Positions 1 to 8,972 are shown, counted from the first letter of the stretch. The stretch: 64,000 nt of DNA from Teredinibacter waterburyi (GCF_001922985.1 NZ_MRUH01000103.1:124001-188000), one strand, 5' to 3'. The notes: a model not told the origin generated them from the sequence alone. A program made the numbers and translations.

Positions 1-515
1 TCAATAATAATGCTGGTGTACTCTTCAAGCCCTTCATCTGGTAGCTCGCGCGCGAGCAACTGCGCCGCACCGCGAATGCCGCCCAGTGGGTTCTTAATTT
101 CATGAGCCATGCTACGGACAAGGTTACGCGAGGTCTCTTGTGACGACAGTTTGGCTTCCTCGCGGCTTATACGCAGAAGTCGATCTAGCGGCTGCACTTC
201 AATAATTAGGTGCCCGGATTCTGTAATCGGGGTAAGCGAGTAGTCGACAGTAAGTTCCTGATGGGTATGGGTGCGCCATACGGCACGGCGTGTTGTACAG
301 TTGCGCTCCTCGCGCAGAGCGTCCAGCAGCGCTGCAGGAGTCGGGTCTTCTGGGGCGAAACATTGACTGATAGGCTTGCCCACCATTTGCTCGCTACTGG
401 CGCTCAGCAGCATCTCTGCAGAAGCATTCATATGCTGAATGAGCAGGTTGGTATCAACCGAAATTACCGCAGTAATCAGGCTATCCAATATGTGATGATA
501 CGCGGTTTGGTTCAC
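1..515 (-). CDS. glnL: Nitrogen regulation sensor histidine kinase NtrB (partial, C-terminus cut off)
   Basis: This is the N-terminal part of a PAS-type sensor kinase that phosphorylates NtrC under nitrogen limitation. The visible part has a PAS-like domain (reading LLIQHMNASAEMLL near the start) followed by the histidine phospho-acceptor box MAHEIKNPLGGIRGAAQLL around residues 136-154, which is diagnostic for NtrB. The gene runs off the left edge, so the ATPase domain is missing. I chose the GTG at 513-515 because the protein then begins close to the usual NtrB N-terminus and lies about 36 nt downstream of the predicted start of a sigma54 promoter at 562-577. No ATG start in this frame fits. 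It sits downstream of glnA and the DUF4124 gene, as in many gammaproteobacteria. Identity is strong; the exact start is less certain. Confidence 0.88.
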   Translation of the reverse strand, partial: MNQTAYHHILDSLITAVISVDTNLLIQHMNASAEMLLSASSEQMVGKPISQCFAPEDPTPAALLDALREERNCTTRRAVWRTHTHQELTVDYSLTPITESGHLIIEVQPLDRLLRISREEAKLSSQETSRNLVRSMAHEIKNPLGGIRGAAQLLARELPDEGLEEYTSIII

Positions 516-561
516 GCGACGTCCCGTAGATAATAAATAAAGCGAGTCTTGTTTAGTCGAA

Positions 562-577
562 TGCAATAAGCAAACCA
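562..577 (-). promoter_or_regulatory. Sigma54 (-24/-12) promoter for glnL
   Basis: On the minus strand the 16-mer TGGTTTGCTTATTGCA keeps the essential GG and GC dinucleotides with the correct 12-base offset and the TTGCA -12 element. Predicted transcription would start near 551, about 36 nt before the GTG start of glnL. The CAC of the -24 box is not conserved. Confidence 0.55.
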
Positions 578-858
578 AAACAGTGCTTGAGTCGGAACTA
601 ATCTGGACCGCAGTGGCGATGGTGGGGCATTAGTGGTCGAAAGAGCGTTTTGTCGGTGGCTAAACATTGTATAAATGTTGGAAAGTACGGCGAAATAATA
701 CATTTTCGTCCTTATTTGTTACGAAAATAGTGGATAGTGCAAGAAGCGGCTAGGGCCTGCTTGCAAGGCGGCTATCGCCCTGATTTGGGGATACGAAGAG
801 AGCTGCGGCCCTCACGATGGGCAGTGGTTGAATATTATGGGGTAAGCGAGACAAAAGC

Positions 859-888
859 GCACCTAAATGGTGCTTGGTGGTGCACCAC
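859..888. promoter_or_regulatory. NtrC-like binding site(s) between DUF4124 gene and glnL
   Basis: Bases 859-873 read GCACC-TAAAT-GGTGC, a perfect inverted repeat matching the NtrC consensus core. A second perfect 12-bp palindrome, GTGGTGCACCAC, follows at 877-888 and also contains NtrC half-site letters. They lie about 315 bp upstream of the predicted glnL start point, far but possible for a sigma54 enhancer. Binding by NtrC is inferred from the motif and the neighbouring genes. Confidence 0.5.
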
Positions 889-919
889 AATGTGGGCCGC
901 CGCACTTCGGTGCAACCTG

Positions 920-1633
920 CTATTGGTTTGATATGGAGCTGTCGGCGTTGCGGTTAACGAGGATCGTGACCGGGGCTGACGTTTCGATGCGTGTGCCTAG
1001 CGCATCAACCACCGCGACTATAAGTGTAATCTGGCCGCGCATCTCTGGGCTGAAGGTGAAGTTAATATTGTTGAGTCGGGTTGTTTGCCCTTGGGGCTTG
1101 CCGTCAACGTAGAGCTGAAACTGATGCGTTTCATCCAGCTTTTGTTTACTGAGGATGATGACATTTAAAATCTTGTCATCTGGGCCGTAGCGAAAATCCT
1201 GTTTAGGGGATGCAATACGGAGTTTGTAGGGGCCTGCGGAGCTGCGAGGAAGATCCCGTTTCGCTTGAGGTGCCGGTGTTGGGCTGGGAGTTAGAGTTTT
1301 GCTCGGGGCAGGTATGACAGGGGTTGTTGTTCGGGTTGCATCGTTCGCCATAGTCGGGGCTCGATCGGCAGCTTGACGATCTATCGGTTGGTCGCTAGAT
1401 ACTTGTGTGGGCGCTTGCTGGCTGCGAATTTCTATCGCTGGCGCAGTATTGAGCGGTTTAAGCTTGATGGGTTTGGCTTTTGGGGTTGGCGGTTCGTCGC
1501 TGTAGGAAATGTTGCCGTATTCATCAACGTGCTTATAGATGTCTGCAAGCGAGTCGGTGGTAGCGAACACGGTGACTGCGACCAGTAGTTTTAGTAGCGT
1601 AGAATAGGTGTTAAGTGGTGGGGTATTGCGCAT
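920..1633 (-). CDS. DUF4124-domain periplasmic protein between glnA and glnL
   Basis: A secreted protein of about 237 residues. It has an N-terminal signal-like hydrophobic stretch (LLKLLVAVTVFA) ending near a DSLAD site, directly followed by the DUF4124 signature IYKHVDEYGNISYSDEP. A proline/threonine-rich linker follows, then a C-terminal beta-rich domain of roughly 90 residues ending in VTILVNRN that resembles a small Ig-like fold. I start at the ATG at 1631-1633; the longer frame needs a TTG. DUF4124 proteins at this position between glnA and ntrB are common in gammaproteobacteria, but their function is unknown. The gene shares direction with glnA but is separated from it by a terminator, so it probably has its own weak promoter or is reached by read-through. 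Confidence 0.8.
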   Translation of the reverse strand: MRNTPPLNTYSTLLKLLVAVTVFATTDSLADIYKHVDEYGNISYSDEPPTPKAKPIKLKPLNTAPAIEIRSQQAPTQVSSDQPIDRQAADRAPTMANDATRTTTPVIPAPSKTLTPSPTPAPQAKRDLPRSSAGPYKLRIASPKQDFRYGPDDKILNVIILSKQKLDETHQFQLYVDGKPQGQTTRLNNINFTFSPEMRGQITLIVAVVDALGTRIETSAPVTILVNRNADSSISNQ

Positions 1634-1743
1634 AGCATCGATAACCAACGGCAGAGTTCCAGCGGACGAGCAGACTGTTGCAACCCTAGCATCATTTTAT
1701 CGGGATTGGGATGTTTGCTGTCTAGGAGTGCAATATCGGGCAT

Positions 1744-1780
1744 AAAAAAACCCGAACCGACGGAGTCGAATTCGGGCTTT
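1744..1780 (-). terminator. Rho-independent terminator of glnA
   Basis: Inverted arms CCCGAA and TTCGGG, with additional pairing inside the loop, are followed on the minus strand by seven T residues. It lies 35 nt past the glnA stop codon. Confidence 0.8.
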
Positions 1781-1814
1781 TAGATGTTAGCGAATTAACG
1801 CTAATACGGCGTAC

Positions 1815-3221
1815 TTATACTGAGTAGTAAAGGTCGAACTCAACTGGGTGAGTGGTGTGCTCAACACGGTAGACGTCTTCCATCTTAAGTTCGATGTAAG
1901 CGTCGATCATGTCGTCGGTGAAAACACCGCCAGCAGTCAAGTACTCACGGTCGGCGTCGAGGCTGCTAAGAGCTTCGCGCAGGCTACCACATACTTGTGG
2001 GATAGCATCCGCTTCTTCTTTCGGTAGGTCGTACAAGTCTTTATCTGCAGCTTCACCTGGGTGAATCTTGTTCTTAATACCGTCAAGGCCAGCCATCAAC
2101 ATGGCAGAGAATGCCAAGTAAGGGTTGGCAATTGGGTCTGGGAAGCGTGCTTCAATACGCTTGCCTTTTGGTGAGGCAACGTAAGGAATACGGATAGAGG
2201 CAGAACGGTTGCGAGCAGAGTAAGCCAGCATAACGGGCGCTTCAAAACCTGGGATCAAACGCTTGTAAGAGTTTGTGCCTGGGTTGGTGAAGGCGTTAAG
2301 TGATTTAGCGTGCTTGATTATACCGCCGATGTAGAAAAGTGCCATTTCGCTAAGGCCAGCATAGCCATCACCGGCAAACTGGTTAACGCCATCTTTCCAG
2401 AACGACTGGTGGCAGTGCATACCAGAACCGTTGTCGCCAACGATTGGCTTAGGCATAAAAGTAGCCGTTTTACCGTAAGCGTGAGCAACGTTGTGAACAC
2501 AGTACTTAAGAATCTGAGTTTCGTCAGCTTTCTTAACTAGGGTGTTGAACCTTACGCCGATCTCGTTCTGGCCAGCGGTTGCAACTTCGTGGTGGTGAAC
2601 TTCAACGTCCAAGCCCATTTGCATCATCGCGTTACACATGGCGCCACGGATGTCGTGCAAAGAATCAACAGGAGGAACTGGGAAGTAGCCGCCTTTGACG
2701 CGAGGGCGGTGACCCATGTTGCCTTCGGCGAACTTAGCACCGGAAGACCAAGCGGCTTCTTCCGAATTAATTTTAACGAAGCTGCCGCTCATGTCCTGAC
2801 CAAATTTAACTTCATCAAAAATGAAGAATTCTGGTTCTGGACCAAAGAATGCAGTGTCACCCAAGCCGGTAGAAGTCAGGTACGCTTCTGCGCGTCGAGC
2901 AACAGAGCGTGGATCGCGCTCATAGCCTTCGCCAGTAGATGGCTCAACGATGTCGCAACGAACGATAACAGTTGGCTCGTCGGTGAATGGATCAAGAACC
3001 GAAGCGGTGTCGTCGGGCATAAGAATCATGTCTGATTCATTGATACCTTTCCAGCCGGCAATTGATGAGCCGTCAAACATCTGTCCTGTTTCGAAGAAAG
3101 CTTCATCTACATAGGAAGATGGGATGGTAACGTGTTGTTCTTTACCTTTGGTATCGGTAAAACGCAGGTCAACCCAGCGTACTTCATTTTCTGAGATCAG
3201 TTTCAGAGTCTGCTCTGACAT
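1815..3221 (-). CDS. glnA: Type I glutamine synthetase
   Basis: Cytoplasmic enzyme making glutamine from glutamate, ammonia and ATP; it forms a dodecamer in this family. At 468 residues it has the usual type I-beta length. Diagnostic motifs are the metal/substrate loop [12 protein letters not shown] (residues 125-136), the ATP-binding GSGMHCHQS (265-273), [10 protein letters not shown] around 337-346 and the adenylylation site KDLYDLP with Tyr397, so activity should be controlled by GlnE adenylylation. A strong Shine-Dalgarno (GGAGGAAT) precedes the ATG. Transcription probably comes from a sigma54 promoter with two NtrC sites just upstream. Confidence 0.98.
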   Translation of the reverse strand: MSEQTLKLISENEVRWVDLRFTDTKGKEQHVTIPSSYVDEAFFETGQMFDGSSIAGWKGINESDMILMPDDTASVLDPFTDEPTVIVRCDIVEPSTGEGYERDPRSVARRAEAYLTSTGLGDTAFFGPEPEFFIFDEVKFGQDMSGSFVKINSEEAAWSSGAKFAEGNMGHRPRVKGGYFPVPPVDSLHDIRGAMCNAMMQMGLDVEVHHHEVATAGQNEIGVRFNTLVKKADETQILKYCVHNVAHAYGKTATFMPKPIVGDNGSGMHCHQSFWKDGVNQFAGDGYAGLSEMALFYIGGIIKHAKSLNAFTNPGTNSYKRLIPGFEAPVMLAYSARNRSASIRIPYVASPKGKRIEARFPDPIANPYLAFSAMLMAGLDGIKNKIHPGEAADKDLYDLPKEEADAIPQVCGSLREALSSLDADREYLTAGGVFTDDMIDAYIELKMEDVYRVEHTTHPVEFDLYYSV

Positions 3222-3356
3222 GAGATTCCTCCAGAGTCGTGGCCCTAGCCATTTGTTATTGAAAGTTAGTTGTGTAGAAGATTATTCCTACGCCCTAGTT
3301 GCGAAACGCATTATCAAAGCAATCTCGTTAGTACGCAAGAAGAGTGGCGCGATACT

Positions 3357-3372
3357 CGCAAGTTGTGTGCCA
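3357..3372 (-). promoter_or_regulatory. Sigma54 promoter of glnA
   Basis: The minus strand reads TGGCACACAACTTGCG, an almost perfect match to the -24/-12 consensus TGGCAC-N5-TTGC. It predicts a start point near 3346, about 125 nt upstream of the glnA ATG. Confidence 0.88.
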
Positions 3373-3445
3373 TAATGATGGCACCACCCAAACATAGTAA
3401 AAACAAGGACTTGGCTGCGTCGAGGTATTAAAAGACGCGATCAAA

Positions 3446-3491
3446 TGCATTTTAATGGTGCACATTTCTGTGAATGCGCAAAAATGGTGCT
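3446..3491. promoter_or_regulatory. Two NtrC enhancer sites upstream of glnA
   Basis: Site 1 at 3446-3462 (TGCATTTTAATGGTGCA) and site 2 at 3475-3491 (TGCGCAAAAATGGTGCT) each resemble TGCACC-N5-GGTGCA. Their centres lie about 108 and 137 bp upstream of the predicted glnA start, close to the spacing known for the E. coli glnAp2 enhancers, and are separated by about three helical turns. Confidence 0.75.
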
Positions 3492-3574
3492 TTTAGCCAT
3501 GATGGTTTGACTAGAGGCGGGCCATTATACTGCTAGCCTTTCTTTAAGTGATACAACTTACGGTCTTATTTGTA

Positions 3575-5038
3575 ATGATTTTTATTGTTCGCCTTTTTCC
3601 TGAAATTACCATAAAAAGTAGCCCCGTGCGCAAGCGCCTTACTAAGCACTTGACAGAAAACTTGCGCATCCTAGGGAGAAGATTGCACCCAAAAATGTCA
3701 GTTGCCTCCGATTGGGATAAATTAGAGGTACGTGTGCCCAGTGATGATGCATTGCTGCAGCAGCAATTTATCGACTTGCTTGGCTCTACGCCGGGCATCG
3801 CTAACTTCTCCGTCGTTAAGGTTTTTCCGTTTGTAACGATGCACGACATTTACGAGCACACGCTTGATGAGTGGGGGGAGGAGTTGACCGGCAAAACATT
3901 CTGCGTGCGGGTACGTAGAACCGGTCGACATGAATTTAAATCGATCGATGCGGAGCGCTATATCGGTGGCGGTCTCAATCAAAATACGGATTCGGCAGGT
4001 GTTAAGCTAAAGAAGCCCGATATTGAGATTCACGTCGAAGTTAAGGACGATCAGTGTTTTATTGTTTCCGCTAAGCATCAGGGGGTTGGTGGTTTCCCAG
4101 TGGGGACTCAGGAGTCGGTGTTGTCGTTGGTGTCCGGCGGTTTCGATTCTACCGTTGCGAGTTATATGATGATTCGACGCGGTATGCGTACGCATTTTTG
4201 TTTTTTCAATCTGGGCGGCCGCGCACATGAGGTTGGGGTGAAAGAGATCGCCTTTTACCTGTGGAATCGCTTTGGGTCTACTCATAAGGTACGTTTTATT
4301 ACGGTACCGTTTGAGGGTGTAGTGGCTGAGATTTTGGATAAAATTGATCCCTCGAATATGGGGGTTGTGCTCAAACGGATGATGCTGCGAGCGGCTGAGC
4401 GAGTCGCAGAGAAAGGTGGTATTCAGGCGCTGGTGACGGGAGAGGCGATTGCTCAGGTGAGCAGTCAAACCATCCCCAACTTGGTGGTCATAGATTCGGT
4501 GACGAAAATGTTGGTTTTGCGACCGCTAATTGCCGTCGATAAGCCAGATATTATTCGCCAAGCACGGGAAATTGGTGCAGAAGATTTTTCGGCCAATATT
4601 CCCGAATACTGCGGTGTAATATCGGTAAAGCCCTCGGCAAAGGTCAACCCAGAAAAACTTGAACAGCAAGAGCAGCAGTTTGATATGGGGGTGTTGGAAA
4701 CCGCGCTCGCACAGTCGAGCGTACAGGCCATCGATCAAGTAATGGCTTCTATTAACACCCAGAGTACAGATGAATTACTGATACTTAACGTACCCGCTGA
4801 CAGCGACGTGGTGATAGATGTGCGTCACCCCACCGAAGTAGAAATGCGGCCATTGCAGTTGCCGCACGGCGCTAGTATTGCGATTCCGTTTTACAAGCTA
4901 AGCTCTGAGTTCCCGCTGCTGGATGCTGAGTGCCGCTATCTTCTCTACTGCGACAAGGGGGTGATGAGTGCGTTGCACGCGGCCCATCTTGCCGATGATG
5001 GTTTTGCCAATGTGGGTGTTTATCGGCCGCAGCCTTAG
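3575..5038 (+). CDS. thiI: tRNA 4-thiouridine synthetase / thiamine sulfur carrier ThiI with rhodanese domain
   Basis: ThiI moves sulfur from IscS to tRNA uridine 8, and in this long form also to ThiS for thiamine. The 487-residue product has the ferredoxin-like/THUMP N-terminus, the PP-loop SGGFDSTVAS (187-196), the conserved Cys346 in EYCGVIS, and a C-terminal rhodanese domain with the catalytic Cys459 in YCDKGV. These match E. coli C344 and C456. I chose the ATG at 3575 because MIFIVRLFPEITIKS aligns with the family N-terminus; the upstream GTG at 3548 would add nine unrelated residues. It is divergent from glnA. Confidence 0.96.
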   Translation: MIFIVRLFPEITIKSSPVRKRLTKHLTENLRILGRRLHPKMSVASDWDKLEVRVPSDDALLQQQFIDLLGSTPGIANFSVVKVFPFVTMHDIYEHTLDEWGEELTGKTFCVRVRRTGRHEFKSIDAERYIGGGLNQNTDSAGVKLKKPDIEIHVEVKDDQCFIVSAKHQGVGGFPVGTQESVLSLVSGGFDSTVASYMMIRRGMRTHFCFFNLGGRAHEVGVKEIAFYLWNRFGSTHKVRFITVPFEGVVAEILDKIDPSNMGVVLKRMMLRAAERVAEKGGIQALVTGEAIAQVSSQTIPNLVVIDSVTKMLVLRPLIAVDKPDIIRQAREIGAEDFSANIPEYCGVISVKPSAKVNPEKLEQQEQQFDMGVLETALAQSSVQAIDQVMASINTQSTDELLILNVPADSDVVIDVRHPTEVEMRPLQLPHGASIAIPFYKLSSEFPLLDAECRYLLYCDKGVMSALHAAHLADDGFANVGVYRPQP

Positions 5039-5123
5039 TGTGATATTGGCTGGATTGGCGTCAATCGAAGTCTTAGCGCAATTGTAGCTTGGCGATCTTT
5101 ACAGTCTTAACCGTGAGTTTACT

Positions 5124-5579
5124 ATGTCGAGTCCCGTTAGCCGTCGTCAAAATATCATCGTAGTGATTACGGCTGTGACCGTTATTGTGCTGTCGATTAG
5201 CATGACGCTCTACGTCACGGGGTCGATGCCCGGTATGTCGGGCGGGAGTGGTGCGGACGGCTATAAGAACGTAACATTTAACGATGCGGTACTGACGTGT
5301 GAGGCGGAAACGCGCTCGAAATTTGGCGACCGCATTAGAGTGTTAACGCTGGATAATCATTCTAGTCGTTACGAAGAGCGCGAGCTTGTTTACAAGATCT
5401 TCCAGCATATGGATTTAAACGGGAAGGTTGGTGCGCCAAAAGTGGAGTTTTTTGTAAACTGCTTTGTGCGAGCGTCTAATGGCAGAGTTACCAAGTATGA
5501 AGCCTTCGAGGAGGTTGAGGTACCTGCTAATACCTCGAGTTCAGACAATACGAATATGTTTGGTTTTCCGAAGAAGTAG
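5124..5579 (+). CDS. Small membrane-anchored protein of unknown function
   Basis: The 151-residue product begins with a basic stretch and one hydrophobic helix (about residues 10-30, IIVVITAVTVIVLSISMTLY), then a Gly/Ser/Met-rich spacer and a soluble, probably periplasmic domain of about 100 residues with two cysteines (LTCEAE and FVNCFV). I do not recognise the family. It follows thiI in the same direction after 85 nt and could be co-transcribed. A pair of cysteines in an exported domain suggests a disulfide, which is inference. Confidence 0.7.
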   Translation: MSSPVSRRQNIIVVITAVTVIVLSISMTLYVTGSMPGMSGGSGADGYKNVTFNDAVLTCEAETRSKFGDRIRVLTLDNHSSRYEERELVYKIFQHMDLNGKVGAPKVEFFVNCFVRASNGRVTKYEAFEEVEVPANTSSSDNTNMFGFPKK

Positions 5580-5671
5580 CGCTGCGCCTAGCTGGTGTGA
5601 ATAATGAACGCCGCTAGGGCAGTGCTTTGTCCGCAAAGTAAAGCTGGTCGTCAAACAAAATAGGCGGTCGA

Positions 5672-6226
5672 CTAAAACCGATAGTCGAGACCAATACTCA
5701 TTGCTGTAAATGTAGTCGCGTCTTCATCGAGAATATCGCGATATTCGAAATTTAAGTTGAGGTTCTCGTTCATCACAAAGCCTATCCCTACACCGTAGGA
5801 TGCGCCGGATTCCGAGCCGGACTCGTCGCTGTTGCCGTTGCTGGTTTGAATGTTACTAAAGCCCAGTAGCACATAAAACTTTGCGACTTGATTGGCGGAC
5901 TCCAAACGGTAGTAAAGGCTTTCGTAGTGATCGATGCCGACCTCAACTTCGCCGCCGGTCAAGTCGGTCGCAAAAGTTTCCTTCTTTAAGCTCGTACCGA
6001 AGCGTGCCTCAACCCCAGCCCATGAGCGGTACTTGTAGCCTCCAACAACTTCTAGGCTGCGAAAGTCTACGCCGTTTCCCGCAGCGTCTGCCGCATTACT
6101 ATCGATGAACGACCAGTTGCCCCCAGCATAAAAACCTTGGCGATTGTCGGCGAATGACGTGCTTGAAAAAGCGAGCAGGCCAACTGTAGCAAGCGTGGTA
6201 AGCGTGGCGAGTGGTGATACCTTCAT
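5672..6226 (-). CDS. Outer-membrane beta-barrel protein (opacity/OmpW-like porin family)
   Basis: The 184-residue precursor has a clear signal peptide (MKVSPLATLTTLATVGLLAF, cleavage near SFA-DN). Alternating aromatic/polar strands follow (GFYAGGNWSF, VGGYKYRSWAGVEARFG, FEYRDIL) and the last strand MSIGLDYRF ends in Phe, as required for Bam-dependent insertion. Length and pattern fit a small eight-stranded barrel. I start at the ATG at 6224-6226 with GGAGA upstream; the longer frame adds 30 residues that would hide the signal peptide. No specific ligand or role can be read. Confidence 0.85.
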   Translation of the reverse strand: MKVSPLATLTTLATVGLLAFSSTSFADNRQGFYAGGNWSFIDSNAADAAGNGVDFRSLEVVGGYKYRSWAGVEARFGTSLKKETFATDLTGGEVEVGIDHYESLYYRLESANQVAKFYVLLGFSNIQTSNGNSDESGSESGASYGVGIGFVMNENLNLNFEYRDILDEDATTFTAMSIGLDYRF

Positions 6227-6471
6227 GGTGCTGTCTCCGTAAGCTATTTTTATTGCAGCTAATTCTAGCCAATAGTTGCCCTCGACGTCAGTGTTTCTCG
6301 TAAGTATTGTGAACAAAGCAATTATCCAATGCTCTCAGCGTTGAATCAGCGGTTGTTTTACGACAAACTTCGCGCCCTTTCCCTATGCTAAGCTTTGCCG
6401 CAACAGCCTTTGTAGGCTCTTCGAGCACGCGGCAGGGCATAAACTTTATTGACGACGCAGGTGGTAATCTC

Positions 6472-7623
6472 ATGACGACAGATTTAGCGAAACTTTCAGC
6501 CCGTTGGGTGGATTGGTTTAAAGATTCGGCCTTGCCCCTATGGAGCGGCGCGGCCATTAATCCTGAATCCGGAGCAAGCTACGAGCGCTTTTTGGCGTCG
6601 GGCGAGGTCGATAAGGCTGCGAATATTCGCTTGCGCGTGCAGGCGCGACAAATCTTTGTTTTTTCCGTCGCGAGCGAGCGTGGATGGATGGCCGGTGGTG
6701 AGCCGGTTGTGTCGGCAATGGCCGACTTTGTCGAGCGTATTGGTGTACATGAAAGCGGCGAAGGTTATATTCACTTGTTGTCGCCTAGTTATGAAGTGCT
6801 CGATTCGAAGCAGGATTTGTATGATCACGCCTTCGCACTGCTGGCTTGTGCTTTGCGTTATCGGGTTTTTAAAGAGGATTCGGCGTTGGTGCGAGCGGAC
6901 AAGCTGATTGCAATGTTGGACAGCCGCTTTGGTGGCGTCGGCGGTGGTTGGTTAGAGGGGGATTACGCAACAGATCGTCGTCGTCAAAACCCACACATGC
7001 ATTTGTTTGAAGCCTTCCTTGCATTATATGACGCAACTGGCGAGGCCAAATGGTTGGCGCGTGCAGGCGAGATGTTCGCCCTGTTTGAAACGCGGTTTTA
7101 CGATGGAAAATATGGCGTACTGCGCGAGTACTTTAACGAAGACTGGAGCTTATTAGATGGCGCAGATGGCGAAATAGTAGAGCCTGGCCATATGATGGAG
7201 TGGGTCTGGTTGCTGCATTGGTACGGTAAGCGCAGTGGTCGCGATACTTCGGGTTATGCTGATACTCTCTACGAGACGGCTTTGGCGAGTGGCTTGACGC
7301 CAGAGGGTCTGCTGTATGACGAAGTTTCGCCAGAGGGCAAGGTATTAAAAGGTTCGAAGCGTTGCTGGCCGATGACTGAGCTTATCAAGGCGAGCATTGC
7401 TCAGGCGCGTGTAGGTAGGGCGGGCGCAGAAGCCCAAGCCGCTAAAGCCGTAGAGGTACTTTTGGATAGGTATCTATCCTGCGCTAAACGAGACGGCACT
7501 TATATTGATCAGCTCGATAGCAACAACGAGGTACTCGTGGACTTTGCCCCCGCGAGTACGCTGTACCATTTAATCGTCGCCGCAATGGAAGTTGCCGATT
7601 ACGTGAAGGAGTCGGAAGCTTAA
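6472..7623 (+). CDS. AGE-family sugar epimerase/isomerase (probable mannose isomerase)
   Basis: A 383-residue (alpha/alpha)6-barrel enzyme of the N-acylglucosamine 2-epimerase superfamily. Family hallmarks are the repeated His/Glu-rich helices, NPHMHLFEAFLALY, EPGHMMEWVWLLHWY and the C-terminal RCWPMTELIKA. These resemble mannose/aldose-ketose isomerases (YihS type) more than the disaccharide epimerase encoded further along. In this mannan locus it most likely converts mannose to fructose; that substrate is inferred from context. I start at ATG 6472, with an AGGTGG-type ribosome site; an upstream in-frame start at 6385 would add a non-conserved leader. Its stop codon overlaps the stop of the convergent lacI-type gene by four bases. 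Confidence 0.85.
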   Translation: MTTDLAKLSARWVDWFKDSALPLWSGAAINPESGASYERFLASGEVDKAANIRLRVQARQIFVFSVASERGWMAGGEPVVSAMADFVERIGVHESGEGYIHLLSPSYEVLDSKQDLYDHAFALLACALRYRVFKEDSALVRADKLIAMLDSRFGGVGGGWLEGDYATDRRRQNPHMHLFEAFLALYDATGEAKWLARAGEMFALFETRFYDGKYGVLREYFNEDWSLLDGADGEIVEPGHMMEWVWLLHWYGKRSGRDTSGYADTLYETALASGLTPEGLLYDEVSPEGKVLKGSKRCWPMTELIKASIAQARVGRAGAEAQAAKAVEVLLDRYLSCAKRDGTYIDQLDSNNEVLVDFAPASTLYHLIVAAMEVADYVKESEA

Positions 7624-8651
7624 TTCGGCTCCTGGCTGATATCGCTGTTAGTGTCTGCCGCTTTACAAACAGAGGTGCTTTTGCGCACGATAAAGTCGTA
7701 GGGCAGTACGTGTTCTTCTTCATCGAGGGTTTCGCCCTCGATTAAGCGCAACAGTATGTCGACGGCAATAGAACCCATGTCGTCGGCCGGCTGAGAAATG
7801 GTTGTTAAGGGGGGGTCACAGTAGCGGGAGTAGCTGATGTCATCAAACCCCGTTACAGAGATGTCGCCCGGCACCTTCAGGTCGTGACTTTTAATCGCTT
7901 GGATTGCACCAATTGCCATTTCGTCGTTCATACAGGCTATCGCGGTTGGACGATTGGGTAGTTTGCACAGCGTATTCGCGGCGTTAACCCCAGACCAAAT
8001 CAGAAACTCACCTTCCGCAATCAATGTTTCATCAAATGGGATGCCGGCTTCGCTGAGCGCTTGTTTGTAGCCTTTGAGCCGGTCGATGGTGTGCGGGTTG
8101 CCTTTTAGGCCGGTAATCAAGCCGATGCGGCGATGCCCAAGGGAGATGAGATAGTCGACGATATTTTTAAATGCCGCGACATTATCAACCCGAATACAGG
8201 GCCCCGGGGTAGATTCAGTCGCACAGAGATGTAGGTATGGGAAGTTCATACTTTGCTGATCTGACGTTTGGTCCCACTGGGGGCGCAGCTGAATAACGCC
8301 GTCGGCTAAGCGGGTTTCAACTAGGCGAATATAGTCCTGTTCGCGCGCGTGAGAGTCTTGCGTATCTCCAAGGAGTACCGAGTAACCTTTTTTTTGTGCT
8401 TGCTGTTCGATGCTGCGGATAACGAGGGCGAAGAATGGGTTGGCAATATCGGGCACCAGCACCACTAATGAATATGCTCGCGCGCTGCGAAAGTTGCGCG
8501 CGAGCATATTGGGCCGGTACTTGACCTGCTCAATCGCTTCCATGACTTTCTTTTTGCTAGCTTCCGAGACTTTATCTGGGTGGCTCAGGGTGCGCGAGAC
8601 GGTAGCGACCGAGACCCCCGCGATGCGGGCAACTTCGCGAATGTTAGACAT
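7620..8651 (-). CDS. LacI-family transcriptional regulator of the mannan locus
   Basis: A 343-residue repressor-type protein. Residues 1-50 form the LacI helix-turn-helix (IREVARIAGVSVATVSRTLS) plus hinge helix (YRPNMLARNFRSARA). The rest is a periplasmic-binding-protein-like sensor domain (VVLVPDIANPFFALVIRSIE and, later, TGFDDISYSRYCDPPLTTI). It is divergent from the GH130-epimerase-mannanase genes. TGTAAC-type palindromes lie in the shared intergenic region and next to its own start, so it probably controls that operon and perhaps itself. The inducer is unknown, probably a mannan-derived sugar. Confidence 0.9.
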   Translation of the reverse strand: MSNIREVARIAGVSVATVSRTLSHPDKVSEASKKKVMEAIEQVKYRPNMLARNFRSARAYSLVVLVPDIANPFFALVIRSIEQQAQKKGYSVLLGDTQDSHAREQDYIRLVETRLADGVIQLRPQWDQTSDQQSMNFPYLHLCATESTPGPCIRVDNVAAFKNIVDYLISLGHRRIGLITGLKGNPHTIDRLKGYKQALSEAGIPFDETLIAEGEFLIWSGVNAANTLCKLPNRPTAIACMNDEMAIGAIQAIKSHDLKVPGDISVTGFDDISYSRYCDPPLTTISQPADDMGSIAVDILLRLIEGETLDEEEHVLPYDFIVRKSTSVCKAADTNSDISQEPN

Positions 8652-8709
8652 AGTGTTTCCGAATGTTAAAGGTGGCGTGGCTCATTGTGTCTTTGGCACG
8701 CTATTCTAC

Positions 8710-8722
8710 TGTAAAAGTTACA
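8710..8722. promoter_or_regulatory. Possible operator half pair near the lacI-type gene
   Basis: TGTAAAAGTTACA is an inverted repeat with the same TGTAA/TTACA arms as the two better sites, but the centre is one base shorter. It lies about 60 bp upstream of the regulator start and could mediate autoregulation. Confidence 0.35.
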
Positions 8723-8817
8723 TAAAATGCGTGCTTAGTTACATTCCTCTGCGATTTTTTTAGACTGTTTTTTGTTCTTTATATACTGTAAGCCGCTGAA
8801 ACAAAAGAAAATATAGC

Positions 8818-8831
8818 TGTAACGGGTTACA
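8818..8831. promoter_or_regulatory. LacI-type operator 1
   Basis: TGTAACGGGTTACA has perfect 6-bp arms around a GG centre, the classic LacI/GalR-type operator form. It lies in the divergent region between the regulator and the mannan operon. Confidence 0.65.
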
Positions 8832-8954
8832 TTATTTCGGCGGTGAGTTGTCATCATTGCGCTCTTGGTGTCAGTCTTTGGGCCATCAAGGCATAAGATT
8901 GGCGCTTAATACATTAAATTGTTTCTAGCGCGGATTTTGACTTGCAATGACCTC

Positions 8955-8968
8955 TGTAACCGATTACA
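8955..8968. promoter_or_regulatory. LacI-type operator 2
   Basis: TGTAACCGATTACA is nearly the same palindrome as operator 1 with a CG centre, as expected for a LacI-family hinge-helix site. The 137-bp centre-to-centre distance would allow looping, which is inference. Confidence 0.65.
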
Positions 8969-8972
8969 TTAC

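Noticed and set aside
210-533. Plus-strand reading frame of 107 codons
   Set aside because: It lies antisense to the clear NtrB coding sequence and has no supporting feature.
721-760. Alternative sigma54 promoter with TTGCA for glnL
   Set aside because: The GG of the -24 element is missing at the required distance; the site at 562-577 fits better.
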